A DNA stretch of 64,000 bases from JAKIYB01 sp964590255 (GTDB lineage Bacteria > Armatimonadota > Hebobacteria > CAIYQO01), in assembly GCA_964590255.1 (NCBI GenBank), contig CAZPYA010000011.1:1-64000 (forward strand), read 5' to 3'. Each line of letters starts with the position of its first letter. Position 1 is the first letter of the stretch. Under the pieces are notes generated by a model that saw only the letters and a program-made list of their open reading frames with translations, was not told the DNA's origin and did not search any database. This document shows, piece by piece, positions 41,316-50,565 of the stretch. A program made the position numbers and the translations under genes.

Positions 41316-42422
41316 ATGCATCCCGAATCAACGACACAGACCTATCCGCTCCGCCTGGTCTTCTGGGAGCTGACCGCGCGCTGCAATCTAAAATGCCAGC
41401 ACTGCCGCGCGGAAGCGATGGAAGGCTTCGCCGCGGGCGAATTAACGACCGAGGAAATCCTGCGCGTGGCGCGCGAGATTCGCCAGGACGCCGACCCGAT
41501 TATGATCCTCACCGGCGGCGAGCCGCTGGCGCGCCCGGATTTCTTCGACATCGCCGATGAATGCTGCCGCCTCTTCACCCGCGTGGCAATGGCCACCAAT
41601 GGCACGCTGGTGGACGACGCCGCTGCAGCGCGCATCGTCCAGAGCGGCATTCAGCGCGTCAGCATCAGCCTGGACGGCAGCCGACCGGGCACCCATGATG
41701 TCTTCCGCGGCGTACCGGGCAGCTTTCAGGCGGCGCTGGACGGCTTTGACGCGTTGAAGCGCTCCGGCATGTCGTTGCAGGCCAATGTCACCGTGACGAA
41801 ACACAATCTGGCGGAGTTGGAGGATATCGTCGCGCTGTTGTTGGATCGCGGCGCCGATGCGTTCCACGTCTTCATGCTGGTGCCGGTGGGCTGCGGAGCG
41901 GAGATCAGCGAGGATACGCGCCTGTCGGCCGAGCAGAGTGAAACGGTGCTGGAGTGGCTGGTGGAGAAATCCTTCGAACTGCAGGACCGCATCCACATCA
42001 AGGCCACCTGCGCGCCTACCTACCTGCGCATCATGCGCCAGGTGGCCATGCGCAAGGGCCTGCAGATGCCCGCGGGTCATGGGCACGGCGGCATGTCCGC
42101 TGTCACCCGCGGCTGTCTGGCCGGCTCCGGCGTCTGCTTCGTCTCGCGCATCGGCGAGGTGCAGCCCTGCGGGTATCTGCCGTTAGTGGTAGGCAACGTC
42201 CGCGAAAAGACGCTGGGCGAGATATGGCGCGACTCCGCCGACTTCGCCAATCTGCGCGACGTGAATACCCTCACCGGCAAATGCGGTGCCTGCGGCTTTA
42301 AAAAGTTGTGCCAGGGCTGCCGCGCCCGCGCCTACGCGAAGACGGGCAGCTACCTGGACGAAGAGCCGGACTGCATTTACCTGCCGCCGGGCTTTGAGGC
42401 GTCGACGGTGCCGTCACTCTGA
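41316..42422 (+). CDS. ahbD: AhbD, Fe-coproporphyrin III oxidative decarboxylase (haem synthase)
   Basis: This 368-residue radical SAM/SPASM protein has LRLVFWELTARCNLKCQHCRAE at the N-terminus, ILTGGEPLARPD, and the C-terminal cluster cysteines CGACGFKKLCQGCRARAY. AhbD removes two propionate carboxyls to make protohaem as the last step of the alternative pathway. GGAGG precedes the ATG, four bases after the AhbC stop. It is the last gene of the plus-strand cytochrome operon and runs into a strong bidirectional terminator. Confidence 0.88.
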   Translation: MHPESTTQTYPLRLVFWELTARCNLKCQHCRAEAMEGFAAGELTTEEILRVAREIRQDADPIMILTGGEPLARPDFFDIADECCRLFTRVAMATNGTLVDDAAAARIVQSGIQRVSISLDGSRPGTHDVFRGVPGSFQAALDGFDALKRSGMSLQANVTVTKHNLAELEDIVALLLDRGADAFHVFMLVPVGCGAEISEDTRLSAEQSETVLEWLVEKSFELQDRIHIKATCAPTYLRIMRQVAMRKGLQMPAGHGHGGMSAVTRGCLAGSGVCFVSRIGEVQPCGYLPLVVGNVREKTLGEIWRDSADFANLRDVNTLTGKCGACGFKKLCQGCRARAYAKTGSYLDEEPDCIYLPPGFEASTVPSL

Positions 42423-42445
42423 ACGCCAACAACTAGACCAAAACA

Positions 42446-42477
42446 CGAACGCCCCGGTCGTATGACCGGGGCGTTCG
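42446..42477. terminator. Bidirectional terminator between convergent cytochrome operons
   Basis: A perfect 14-bp stem CGAACGCCCCGGTC (42446-42459) with its complement 42464-42477 around GTAT. On the minus strand TGTTTTGG follows. Confidence 0.8.
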
Positions 42478-42498
42478 CCGTGACGGATCGCCGCAATG

Positions 42499-43638
42499 CT
42501 ATTTCAGCATCGCTTCGATGTCGCCGATGAGTTTCTTCGTGAAGCCGGGGTTATGCACGCCCAGGCTGTGGTCGCCATAGATATACTTGAAGTTCCACAT
42601 GGCGCCCTTGTAGTTGTTGAGGATGGTCTTTTCGGCAGCGGAACGATCGGCTTCCGCCTTCGCCCAAATCGCCGCGACACCCTTGTTCACATAGTAGGTT
42701 TGCAGCATGCCGTCGGCTGCCTTGCCACTCGTGTCGAAGGTCGTCGGGTCGGCCACGCTCTTGCCGCCGATTTTGATCATCGCTTCCAGTACGCCGGCCT
42801 GCATGAAGGCTTCGCTGCGGCCGCCATGGCAGGAGGCGCAGTTCGTGCGGCTGGTGTCGAGGTTCGGCTTGCTCCACGCGGTGGTGGTGGCGTCGTAGCG
42901 GCCGTGGAAGGTCTTGTTCGTCGCCGGATTCTTCTCCGGGGTGTGACAGTCAAGACAGCCGTTCGGCAGCGTGGCGTGCGGGCCGGGCATCGCTTGCGAG
43001 ACGTTGAAGCCGTTGCGGCCATACACGAACGCCGCGCCGGTGTGGTGCGGGCCGCGGATGGTCGAAGCCGGCCCGGCATTCTTCAGCTCTGCGAAGTCAG
43101 CCGTAACCAGCTCTTCCGCTTTCGCCAGCGTCTTGTACGGGCGTCCGCCATGACAGGCCACGCAGGTTTCCTGCGCGGGCGGCTTGCGGGTGATGTCGCT
43201 GGGCTTCAGCGACTTCACGTGCAGGCTGCCGGCGCCGTGGCAGCTTTCGCAGCCGATACCGTTGAGATGTGCCGGCACCGCGGCGGGATCAATCGTCCCA
43301 TCCGCGTTGAATGGCAGCTTCTCGGGGCCGGTGACGTGGCAGTTGGCGCAGTTTGCGGCGACCGTGTGACGCGTCGCGGGGTTGTTCCCCTTGGTCGTTG
43401 CCATGTATTCCGCATACGTTCCGGCATGACAGTCCTGGCACTTCGCCGAGCCGACGTATTCCGCCGTGCTGGCCTGTGTCCATGCGCTGGCGGCTCCGCC
43501 GCCCGGCAGCAATGAGTTCGAGCTGCCGCCACCGCAGCCGACCAGGGAGAGCGCCGCGACGGCGATGACTCCCAGGGCTGCGGCGTACAGCAGCACGCCT
43601 CTCGCCACGCGTGAGGTGGCTTTCGACATACGAGACAT
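42499..43638 (-). CDS. Hexahaem cytochrome c lipoprotein
   Basis: This 379-residue protein has a lipoprotein signal (LSLVGCGGG lipobox near residue 36) and six CxxCH motifs (CQDCH, CANCH, CESCH, CVACH, CLDCH, CASCH). The long C-terminal helical region ends NYKGAMWNFKYIYGDHSLGVHNPGF, with extra His ligands as in octahaem/pentahaem c-type cytochromes. As the last gene after the MtrA- and MtrB-like genes, it is a candidate for the outer, surface-exposed member of a porin-cytochrome conduit, although orientation across the outer membrane is inference. AAGGGGG precedes the ATG at 43638. Confidence 0.85.
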   Translation of the reverse strand: MSRMSKATSRVARGVLLYAAALGVIAVAALSLVGCGGGSSNSLLPGGGAASAWTQASTAEYVGSAKCQDCHAGTYAEYMATTKGNNPATRHTVAANCANCHVTGPEKLPFNADGTIDPAAVPAHLNGIGCESCHGAGSLHVKSLKPSDITRKPPAQETCVACHGGRPYKTLAKAEELVTADFAELKNAGPASTIRGPHHTGAAFVYGRNGFNVSQAMPGPHATLPNGCLDCHTPEKNPATNKTFHGRYDATTTAWSKPNLDTSRTNCASCHGGRSEAFMQAGVLEAMIKIGGKSVADPTTFDTSGKAADGMLQTYYVNKGVAAIWAKAEADRSAAEKTILNNYKGAMWNFKYIYGDHSLGVHNPGFTKKLIGDIEAMLK

Positions 43639-43730
43639 GTTGTGTGTTCCCCCTTGGCAGGTATGTAGTATAGTGATAGTTAGGCTCGCGACACCGGCAT
43701 CATGTCCTGCGTGTTGTGCCATTATATCCG

Positions 43731-45335
43731 TCAGAATTCCAGGCTATAGCGCCCTTCCGTGTAATTCGCATCATAGTCCAGCGCCGACGCGGCGCTTTCG
43801 CGGAAGAGATCGCGCGCGAAGCGCAGCGACAACTCTCCGTGCGGCAGTTTCGACGTCCAGCCGATGCCGAGGATATGCTGTTTCGTGTTTTCACCACCGG
43901 TCGCGTCGACATCGGTGTATGAGGCATCGAGCGCCGCCGTTGGCGACACCTGCAGGCTGAAGCCGGCCACCACGCTATTCGCATTCGTCGCGCTCTGGCC
44001 GTCGGTAGGATCGAGACCGAGCAGGCCATATGCCTGGTTCGTCAGCGCGGTGTAGACGGTCATGTTTTCGCGCGGCACCCACCAGAGATTGACGTCATGC
44101 TGGATGAGCGAGCTCTTCGCACCAAAATCACCGTTCACCCACGCGTAACGTCGCCAGCCGGCGGTAATGCCCGTGCGCCAACTCGGCGTCAGCGAAATCT
44201 CCGCTTTCTGCAGGTCGCGTCGCGACCACATCACCGAGCTGCCCGTGGGTGTGCCCAGTGTATCGGTGCGTTCCGGGGCGCCGTCGGTATTCCAGCGATG
44301 CATGCTGGCCTTCACGCGCAGCGTGCGCGTCGGGCGCATCGTCACGCCGGCGAAGTAGTTCGCCACCCGGCTGTTAAATTCCAGCGTCTGGGTGTCGTTG
44401 ATGTATTCGACATCGCGGGTGCCGGCGCCGAAGGCCAACCGGGTGCGGGCGATGCCGCTGTATTCCAGCCGTGCCTGCGCAAGGGTATCGCGCTTCGCAT
44501 ACCCGTTCTGGGTAATGACGTCGGTGAGGCTGTTGCTGGTGATCTCGCCGTTGAGCGCCCACGTCGGCGACAGGGCATGCGTGCCGACGAGACCGAGCTG
44601 CAGGCGGTTCGGCGAACCGACGGTGGTGGGCAGCACGGTGCGAATGAGCGCCGCAGTGGCTTCCAGCGTGCTCCGGTCGCTCACCAGCGGACTCAGGCGG
44701 AAGCGGATCGACTGGTCGCTGCCATCGAATTCCGGTGCCCCATAGAAGGTGTAAGCCTCGTGCGTGTAGCCCACGCCGGCCACCCCTTGCCCCACCGGGA
44801 GAAGAAAATCGACGCCCGGACGCGAAGTTTTGAAAATCGCGTCATTCAGGCGGGACGGCGTCGACTGGTGCAGATCGTGGTTGCTGAACAGCAGCGTGCC
44901 GCGTCCGAAGCCGACAGTCGCTTCTGCGCCGGTGGCCACGCGGGTGATGCGCTCCGCGCCGGCATCGAAGGCATTGTAGAAGCGGGTCGACACATGATCG
45001 AAGCCCAGCGCCAGCGACGGCGCGCCCAGCATCCACAGACCACCGCGGCGATAGCTGCCGGTTATCTCGGGGGCATACAGGTCCAGCGCTTGCCCGTTGG
45101 CGTTCATCAGCCGCAGGTTGATCCCCGCGGCGACGCCTTCCGGCGGCGTGGCGTACTGCTCGAAGCGACGCACGTTGCCGTTGATGTCCAACCCGATCAT
45201 CGAGAGACCGACGCCCACGGCTGACGCCGGTGGCGACGTTACCGCCCCCGGCTGGTCGACGGGCACGGTCGTCTCGGCCCATGCGGCGACGCCCAGCACC
45301 ACCAGCAGCAGCAGAATCCAACGTTGAGTATGCAT
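43731..45335 (-). CDS. MtrB/PioB-like outer-membrane beta-barrel
   Basis: This 534-residue exported protein has a signal peptide (MHTQRWILLLLVVLGVAAWAE). The rest alternates polar and hydrophobic residues in many short strands and ends …YTEGRYSLEF with C-terminal Phe, as in outer-membrane barrels. MtrB/PioB proteins form a sheath that holds a decahaem cytochrome through the membrane. The decahaem gene directly upstream (28 bases) makes this identity likely, although the N-terminal CxxC of Shewanella MtrB is absent. GGAGGAG precedes the ATG. Confidence 0.72.
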   Translation of the reverse strand: MHTQRWILLLLVVLGVAAWAETTVPVDQPGAVTSPPASAVGVGLSMIGLDINGNVRRFEQYATPPEGVAAGINLRLMNANGQALDLYAPEITGSYRRGGLWMLGAPSLALGFDHVSTRFYNAFDAGAERITRVATGAEATVGFGRGTLLFSNHDLHQSTPSRLNDAIFKTSRPGVDFLLPVGQGVAGVGYTHEAYTFYGAPEFDGSDQSIRFRLSPLVSDRSTLEATAALIRTVLPTTVGSPNRLQLGLVGTHALSPTWALNGEITSNSLTDVITQNGYAKRDTLAQARLEYSGIARTRLAFGAGTRDVEYINDTQTLEFNSRVANYFAGVTMRPTRTLRVKASMHRWNTDGAPERTDTLGTPTGSSVMWSRRDLQKAEISLTPSWRTGITAGWRRYAWVNGDFGAKSSLIQHDVNLWWVPRENMTVYTALTNQAYGLLGLDPTDGQSATNANSVVAGFSLQVSPTAALDASYTDVDATGGENTKQHILGIGWTSKLPHGELSLRFARDLFRESAASALDYDANYTEGRYSLEF

Positions 45336-45363
45336 ATCTCCTCCGACGCGTTCGTCCGTCAGC

Positions 45364-46341
45364 CTATTTCGCAAACAGCAGCGGGTTGGAATTCGACCCG
45401 TGCACGGCCCGATGGCAACCCGCGCAATTGCGACCCGGGAAATGATTGACCATGTCGCCATGGCACTGCAGGCAGAGCCCGCGGCCAGTGAGCTTCAGCA
45501 GATTCCGGTTTGGCGATCCATGCGGCCGATGGCAGTCGACACAGCCGTCGGTGAGGCCGTTCGCCTTATTGTGCTCGTACATGAACGGACCGCGCTGCTT
45601 CGGATGGCAAATCTGGCACGTCTCACGCTTGACCTTGTCATCCAGCGGCGCGTGCGGGTTGTGGCAGCTTGTGCATGCCGTCACGCCTTCTTTGATCGGG
45701 TGATGGCTGGGCAGCGACATCTGGCCGCGCAACTCCTGATGGCAGGTGAGGCAGCGCTCGGTGGACGGCACGCGGTTAAGCACGGCGTGCGGCTGCACCG
45801 CGGCCGGCGGAGTCGCTAGTGTTGGCGCGCCCGCCGTCTTCTCCTTCGCCAGCGTCTTCACTTCGGTGGCCATATGGCATGCATCGCAGGTGACGCCGTT
45901 CTTCAAGTGCTCGCTCATGCGCCAGCGCGCCGCGGACACCTTCGGCTGGTGGCAGGTGAGGCAACCGGTGCCGCTGCTCGCAACTTGCTTCAACAGCGCG
46001 CCGGATGCTGCGGAGGGGTCCTCAATGTGTGCCGAACCGGCGCCATGGCAACCTTCGCAGAGATGGCCTTTGCCATCGGTTTCCAACTTCGCCAGCGTCG
46101 CGCCGTGGAAGTTCTTCAGCAGGCTCTCCTGCATGGCGGCTTCGTGACAGCCGACGCACGTCTCGCTGCCCACGAAGGTCGCTTTAGGTGCGGCCGGCGC
46201 GGGCGCGGCGGTGGTCGCGGCGGGCTTCGCCGGTTCCTGTGTGTGCGCGGCCGTGCGCGCTGCCAACGCGATCACCACAAAGGTAACCAACGCGAGCAGC
46301 AGCGGCAGGCTGAACAGGCGCAACAGACGATGTTGATGCAT
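45364..46341 (-). CDS. Decahaem MtrA/DmsE/PioA-family cytochrome c
   Basis: This 325-residue exported protein has a signal peptide, a short Ala/Pro-rich linker and exactly ten CxxCH motifs: CVGCH, CEGCH, CLTCH, CDACH, CLTCH, CTSCH, CQICH, CVDCH, CLQCH, CAGCH. Length, number and the CxxCHxPHG-like pattern (CVDCHRPHGSPNRNLLK) fit the MtrA family. MtrA proteins run through an MtrB barrel and move electrons across the outer membrane. It follows hemA by 21 bases and precedes the barrel gene, so all are probably co-transcribed. AGGAGAA precedes the ATG. Confidence 0.88.
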   Translation of the reverse strand: MHQHRLLRLFSLPLLLALVTFVVIALAARTAAHTQEPAKPAATTAAPAPAAPKATFVGSETCVGCHEAAMQESLLKNFHGATLAKLETDGKGHLCEGCHGAGSAHIEDPSAASGALLKQVASSGTGCLTCHQPKVSAARWRMSEHLKNGVTCDACHMATEVKTLAKEKTAGAPTLATPPAAVQPHAVLNRVPSTERCLTCHQELRGQMSLPSHHPIKEGVTACTSCHNPHAPLDDKVKRETCQICHPKQRGPFMYEHNKANGLTDGCVDCHRPHGSPNRNLLKLTGRGLCLQCHGDMVNHFPGRNCAGCHRAVHGSNSNPLLFAK

Positions 46342-46362
46342 GGATACGTTCTCCTCGCGCAT

Positions 46363-47721
46363 TTACACGCCCCGTCCTGGTTCCAAATCCTGGTCTAGCA
46401 TGCGGCGCACCAACGCCATCTGGTGGGTGGCGTCGCCGGAACCGGTGAAATTCTGCATCGCACACAGCGATTCTTTAAGAATACCGCGCACCAGTGCGCG
46501 AGTCTGCGCATCAATCACATCAAGACAGTCACATGTGTCCAATTGCAACTGACCGGTAATGGTCTCGACGATTTGACCGCGCAGCGCTTCGATCTGCTGT
46601 TGCAGGTCGGCAACCACCGCAATGGCGCGCCGGCAGGACAGCCACTTGCCGAACTCGCGGGCTTCCGTTGAAATGATCTCATCGGCTGCTATCAGCTTTG
46701 CCTGCCGTTGCTCCAAACTCTCAATCGCCGCACCGTGCAGGTTGTCAATGTTGATGAGCTTGACGCCGGGAATCAACGCCACGTCAGGTTCCACGTCGCG
46801 CGGCACCGCGATATCTACCACCAGCAGCGGACGGTCGGGCCGTCCGGTCATCATGTCAACCAGCATGGCGTGGGTAAGCACGGGGTCTGGGCTGCCCGTA
46901 CAGCAGATGACCATGTCCACATCCGCCAGGCGTCCCGGCATCGCTGTCAGCGACAGCGCCGTGCCGCCGGTCAGCCGCACCAGTTGTTCGGCGCGCGACA
47001 CCGTGCGGTTGGCGACGGATACGCGGCGCACGCCCTTGCTCACCAGATAATGCAGCGTCAACTCGGCGGTTTCGCCGGCGCCCAGCATCATCACCGAGAC
47101 CGTAGACAGGTCGTCGAAGGCGCGCTTGCACGCGGCGGCGGCCAGTGATGCTACCGACAGGCCGCAGTCATAACAGGCCTGGGTGCGCGCGCGCTTCTGC
47201 GCCGCCAGCGCTTTCTCGTTCAACCGCTGCAGAATGGTGCCGGCCATGCCGGTGCCGCGGGCGGTATTCGCCGCCTGCTTGAGCTGGTTGACGATCTCCG
47301 CCTCGCCCAGCACCATGGAATCGAGCCCGGCCGACACGCGAAACAGGTGGCGGGCGACGTCTTCGCCGGCGTGCCAGTAGAAACAGTCCTCCACCTCATC
47401 CGCCGACGCATGACTGTGCGCCAGTAACAGGTATCGCAGTTGCGCGCGCCAATCCTCGGATTCGGTGATGACGGCATACAGCTCAGTGCGGTTGCAGGTG
47501 GAGAGGATGAAGACTTCATGCACAGCGGGGTGTTCGGCGATGGTGCGTAAGACATGTGGCAGCCGTTCCGGGCCAATGGCGAATTTCTCGCGCAGCGCCA
47601 CCGACGCCGTACGATAACTGACGCCGATCATCGCCAGCTTCTGATGCTCGCTCAGCCCGCCGGTCATCGAACCGCCGTGCGTCTCGGGCGCCATCTGATC
47701 CAGTTCTGCTAATGCGAACAT
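46363..47721 (-). CDS. hemA: Glutamyl-tRNA reductase (first copy, heads the mtr-like operon)
   Basis: This 452-residue enzyme reduces glutamyl-tRNA to glutamate-1-semialdehyde. The nucleophile Cys76 lies in STCNRTE, HLFRVSAGLDSMVLGEAEI is the substrate-domain signature, and the NADPH domain (VMMLGAGETAEL) and C-terminal dimerisation helix are complete. It is a second copy; another hemA is at 52761. This one is 21 bases upstream of the decahaem gene, so haem precursor supply seems tied to cytochrome expression. The start is not certain; the conserved core begins at about residue 27. Confidence 0.92.
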   Translation of the reverse strand: MFALAELDQMAPETHGGSMTGGLSEHQKLAMIGVSYRTASVALREKFAIGPERLPHVLRTIAEHPAVHEVFILSTCNRTELYAVITESEDWRAQLRYLLLAHSHASADEVEDCFYWHAGEDVARHLFRVSAGLDSMVLGEAEIVNQLKQAANTARGTGMAGTILQRLNEKALAAQKRARTQACYDCGLSVASLAAAACKRAFDDLSTVSVMMLGAGETAELTLHYLVSKGVRRVSVANRTVSRAEQLVRLTGGTALSLTAMPGRLADVDMVICCTGSPDPVLTHAMLVDMMTGRPDRPLLVVDIAVPRDVEPDVALIPGVKLINIDNLHGAAIESLEQRQAKLIAADEIISTEAREFGKWLSCRRAIAVVADLQQQIEALRGQIVETITGQLQLDTCDCLDVIDAQTRALVRGILKESLCAMQNFTGSGDATHQMALVRRMLDQDLEPGRGV

Positions 47722-48049
47722 GCCGCGTGTCTCGCTAAGTTGTGCGCCAGAGGCGCAGGGTGAAATCTGTTCGGAAAACCTGTCGGAGCATCATGTGTCA
47801 ATCAAAACCGGCCTTGTGCTTGCGCTCGCAGGCACAATGATAATTGATATATACACTCTAGAGATAAATTTACCATTTAATTCAAGTATTGACAACCGGT
47901 TATTCCGGATATTTTCATGGGTCGATCAATAAGTAAGCGAAGATGAGGGGCACCTGCGTAAAAAATCACAATGATACAATTCAAGGTGCAATTGGTGAAT
48001 GCCGGCTTCTCCTACCCCGGTGCACAGAGAAGCCGGCGTCGAGGAGCGT
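47722..48049. other. 328-base A+T-rich intergenic region between hemA and hemB
   Basis: No gene is seen. About 47800-47990 is markedly A+T-rich and should contain the promoter of the minus-strand hemA-mtr operon; TTGTCA, 17 bases and TAAATT can be read on the minus strand around 47865-47895. The hemB terminator hairpin is at its upper end. Confidence 0.5.
48001..48037 (-). terminator. Terminator-like hairpin after hemB
   Basis: An 11-bp perfect stem GCCGGCTTCTC/GAGAAGCCGGC with a 15-base loop lies 13 bases downstream of the hemB stop. The T-tract is weak. Confidence 0.55.
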
Positions 48050-49021
48050 CTACGCCAACCAGGCAGCGGCCTCTGGCGCGTGGTAGGTCAATATCAGGTC
48101 GGCGCCAGCGCGCTTGATGGCAGTGAGAACTTCCATCACCGCGCGTTGATGGTCGAGCCAACCGCGCTCCACGGCGGCCATGAGCATGCTGTATTCACCA
48201 CTGACATTATAAGCGGCGATGGGCGTATCAAAATCGGCGCGGGCGTCAGCGATGATGTCCAGGTAGGCCAGCGCCGGCTTCACCATGAGGATATCGGCGC
48301 CTTCATCGTAGTCGGCGGCCATTTCGCGCATTGCCTCACGGCGGTTCGGCGGGTCCATCTGGTAGCCTTTTCGGTCGCCGAACTGCGGCGTGGAGCCGGC
48401 GGCCTCGCGGAACGGACCATAGAATGCCGACGCATATTTGGCGGCGTAGCTCATGATCGGCAGGTGGGCGAAATCCGCCGCGTCCAGTGCCTCGCGAATG
48501 GCCCCCACCCGACCGTCCATCATATCCGACGGAGCGATAATATCGGCGCCGGCGCGAGCGTGCGAGAGCGCCACATCGGCCAGGCGGTGCAGGGTGATGT
48601 CATTGCACACCTCGCCATCCGGCGAGAGGATGCCGCAGTGGCCGTGGCTGGTGTATTCGCACAGGCAGACGTCGGTGATGATGCATAAGTCCGGCAGCGC
48701 GCGCTTAAGCGCGGCGCAGGCCTGCTGTACGGCGCCGTGGGCGGCGGAGGCCTCCGAGCCGCCGGCGTCTTTCTCCGCGGGAATGCCGAAAAGCAGCACG
48801 GAGGGGATGCCGAGATCGGCGATGCGGCGACACTCCTCAACGAGCAGGTCCGTCGTCCAACGGAACTGCCCCGGCATCGAGCCAATGGGCTCCTTGACGC
48901 CGCTGCCCGGTAACACGAACATCGGGTAGATGAGGTTGTCGACGGACATGCGCGTCTCGCGTACCATGCGGCGCAGCGCGGCGGTGCGCCGAAGCCGGCG
49001 CCCGCGGAAGAAGTCGTTCAT
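48050..49021 (-). CDS. hemB: Porphobilinogen synthase (ALA dehydratase)
   Basis: This 323-residue enzyme condenses two 5-aminolaevulinate molecules into porphobilinogen. The zinc-type active-site cysteines are present (DVCLCEYTSHGHCG). The two Schiff-base lysines are in SYAAKYASAFYGPF and MVKPALAYLD. The gene overlaps the upstream cobA-hemD stop by ATGA, so the two are translated together. Confidence 0.95.
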   Translation of the reverse strand: MNDFFRGRRLRRTAALRRMVRETRMSVDNLIYPMFVLPGSGVKEPIGSMPGQFRWTTDLLVEECRRIADLGIPSVLLFGIPAEKDAGGSEASAAHGAVQQACAALKRALPDLCIITDVCLCEYTSHGHCGILSPDGEVCNDITLHRLADVALSHARAGADIIAPSDMMDGRVGAIREALDAADFAHLPIMSYAAKYASAFYGPFREAAGSTPQFGDRKGYQMDPPNRREAMREMAADYDEGADILMVKPALAYLDIIADARADFDTPIAAYNVSGEYSMLMAAVERGWLDHQRAVMEVLTAIKRAGADLILTYHAPEAAAWLA

Positions 49022-50523
49022 CGAGATTCCCTTTCAGCAAAAAAGGCTTCCAGCGCCTGCACCAGGTCAGGCACGGTATACGGTTCGGCTTCGACATCGA
49101 CGGTCAACCCCAACTCCCGCGCGGTCTCCGAAGTCACCGGGCCGATGCTGGCGATGACCGGGCCGTCAACTGGTCCCGGCACCTGGGCACGGAAATTCTT
49201 CACGGTCGACGAGCTGGTGAAGGTGATGGCATCGAGCGTCGCCAAGTCCGGCGCCTCGCCTGCTTCCGGCACGGTGCGGTAGACCGGGATCACGTCCACT
49301 ATGGCGCCACGCGCGGTCAGCATCTCTGGCAGCACATCGCGGGCTTCTTCCGCCCGCGCGATGACGATGCGCAGCCCGGCAGGATCGGGGAAACCCTCTG
49401 CCAGCGACTCGGCGACAAAGCGCTCTGCCAGATAATCGACGACAAGGTGATGCGTCGTCAGCGTCTCCGCGGTGGCCGGGCCGATGGCGGCGAGGCGCGC
49501 CGAACCCAGCGCGCGGATATCCGCCCCGCTGGCTTCCACCTGCTCCAGCAATGCCGGCAGGCCGTTGGCGGAGGTAACAACGATCCAATCCGCTGCAAGC
49601 AGGCGCGGCAGCAGGTCGTCGGCGGGCGGCAGCGTTTCGGTGCGTATCGTCGGGAACTCCACCGGCACCGCGCCGGCCGCCGCCAGCAGCTCGGACAACG
49701 CGCTGGCCTGGGCCCGAGAGCGCGTCACCAGGATACGCTTGCCGAAGAGCGGGCGGGTATCGAACCACGCCAGCTCATTGCGCAGGTTCACTACCTCGCC
49801 GACAACGGTGATCACCGGTGAACGCAGTCCGGCATCTTGCACGCGCTCGGCGATATCCGCCAGTGTGCCCGTCACCACGCGCTGATTCGGGGTGGTGCCG
49901 CTCTGGATGGAGGCGGTGGGCGTCGTCGCCGGCCGACCATTCGCCATGAGTTGGCGTGCGATTTCCGGCAGGTTTGACAGCCCCATGAGAAAAACGAGTG
50001 TGTCGGCGCCGTGGGCGATGCCCGCCCAGTCCATCGTCGATTCCGTCTTATCCGCGTCCTCATGACCGGTGATCACTGCGAAGGACGAGGCGCAACGGCG
50101 GTCAGTGACCGGGATGCCCGCGTAGGCCGGCACGGCGATGGCCGAAGTGATGCCCGGCACGATGACAAAAGGGATGCCGCGCTCGCGCAGGTAAACGGCT
50201 TCCTCCCCACCTCGCCCGAAAACGAAGGGGTCGCCGCCTTTCAGCCGACAAACGCGCTTGCCGCGATGCGCCTGCACCGCCAGCACCTCGTTGATCGCGT
50301 CCTGGGTGAGGGTGTGCGCCGAGGACGCCTTGCCGACATAGACATATTCGACATCCGGACGCGCCAGCGCCAGCAGCGCGGGGTTCGCCAGCCGGTCGTG
50401 GACGATCACCTCCGCCTGCGCGATTGCGTCCGCCCCCGCCCGCGAGATGAGGCCGGGATCGCCCGGCCCCGCCCCGACGAGATAGACGGTGCCCGGAGTG
50501 ATGCTCGGTGTGGTATCAGACAT
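49018..50523 (-). CDS. cobA-hemD: Uroporphyrinogen III methyltransferase / synthase fusion
   Basis: This 501-residue protein has a CobA/SUMT domain in residues about 10-250 (VYLVGAGPGDPGLIS, RLKGGDPFVFGRGGEE, VPGITSAIAVPAYAGIP). A HemD uroporphyrinogen III synthase domain follows from about residue 260 to the end (ILVTRSRAQASALS…FTSSSTVKNF). It would close hydroxymethylbilane to uroporphyrinogen III and methylate it to precorrin-2, feeding siroheme. Such fusions are common in Firmicutes and related groups. It is coupled to hemB. Confidence 0.93.
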   Translation of the reverse strand: MSDTTPSITPGTVYLVGAGPGDPGLISRAGADAIAQAEVIVHDRLANPALLALARPDVEYVYVGKASSAHTLTQDAINEVLAVQAHRGKRVCRLKGGDPFVFGRGGEEAVYLRERGIPFVIVPGITSAIAVPAYAGIPVTDRRCASSFAVITGHEDADKTESTMDWAGIAHGADTLVFLMGLSNLPEIARQLMANGRPATTPTASIQSGTTPNQRVVTGTLADIAERVQDAGLRSPVITVVGEVVNLRNELAWFDTRPLFGKRILVTRSRAQASALSELLAAAGAVPVEFPTIRTETLPPADDLLPRLLAADWIVVTSANGLPALLEQVEASGADIRALGSARLAAIGPATAETLTTHHLVVDYLAERFVAESLAEGFPDPAGLRIVIARAEEARDVLPEMLTARGAIVDVIPVYRTVPEAGEAPDLATLDAITFTSSSTVKNFRAQVPGPVDGPVIASIGPVTSETARELGLTVDVEAEPYTVPDLVQALEAFFAERESR

Positions 50524-50565
50524 CTGTTACGCTCCCGGCTCAGTGTAGAGCCTTACTTTCCGAAT

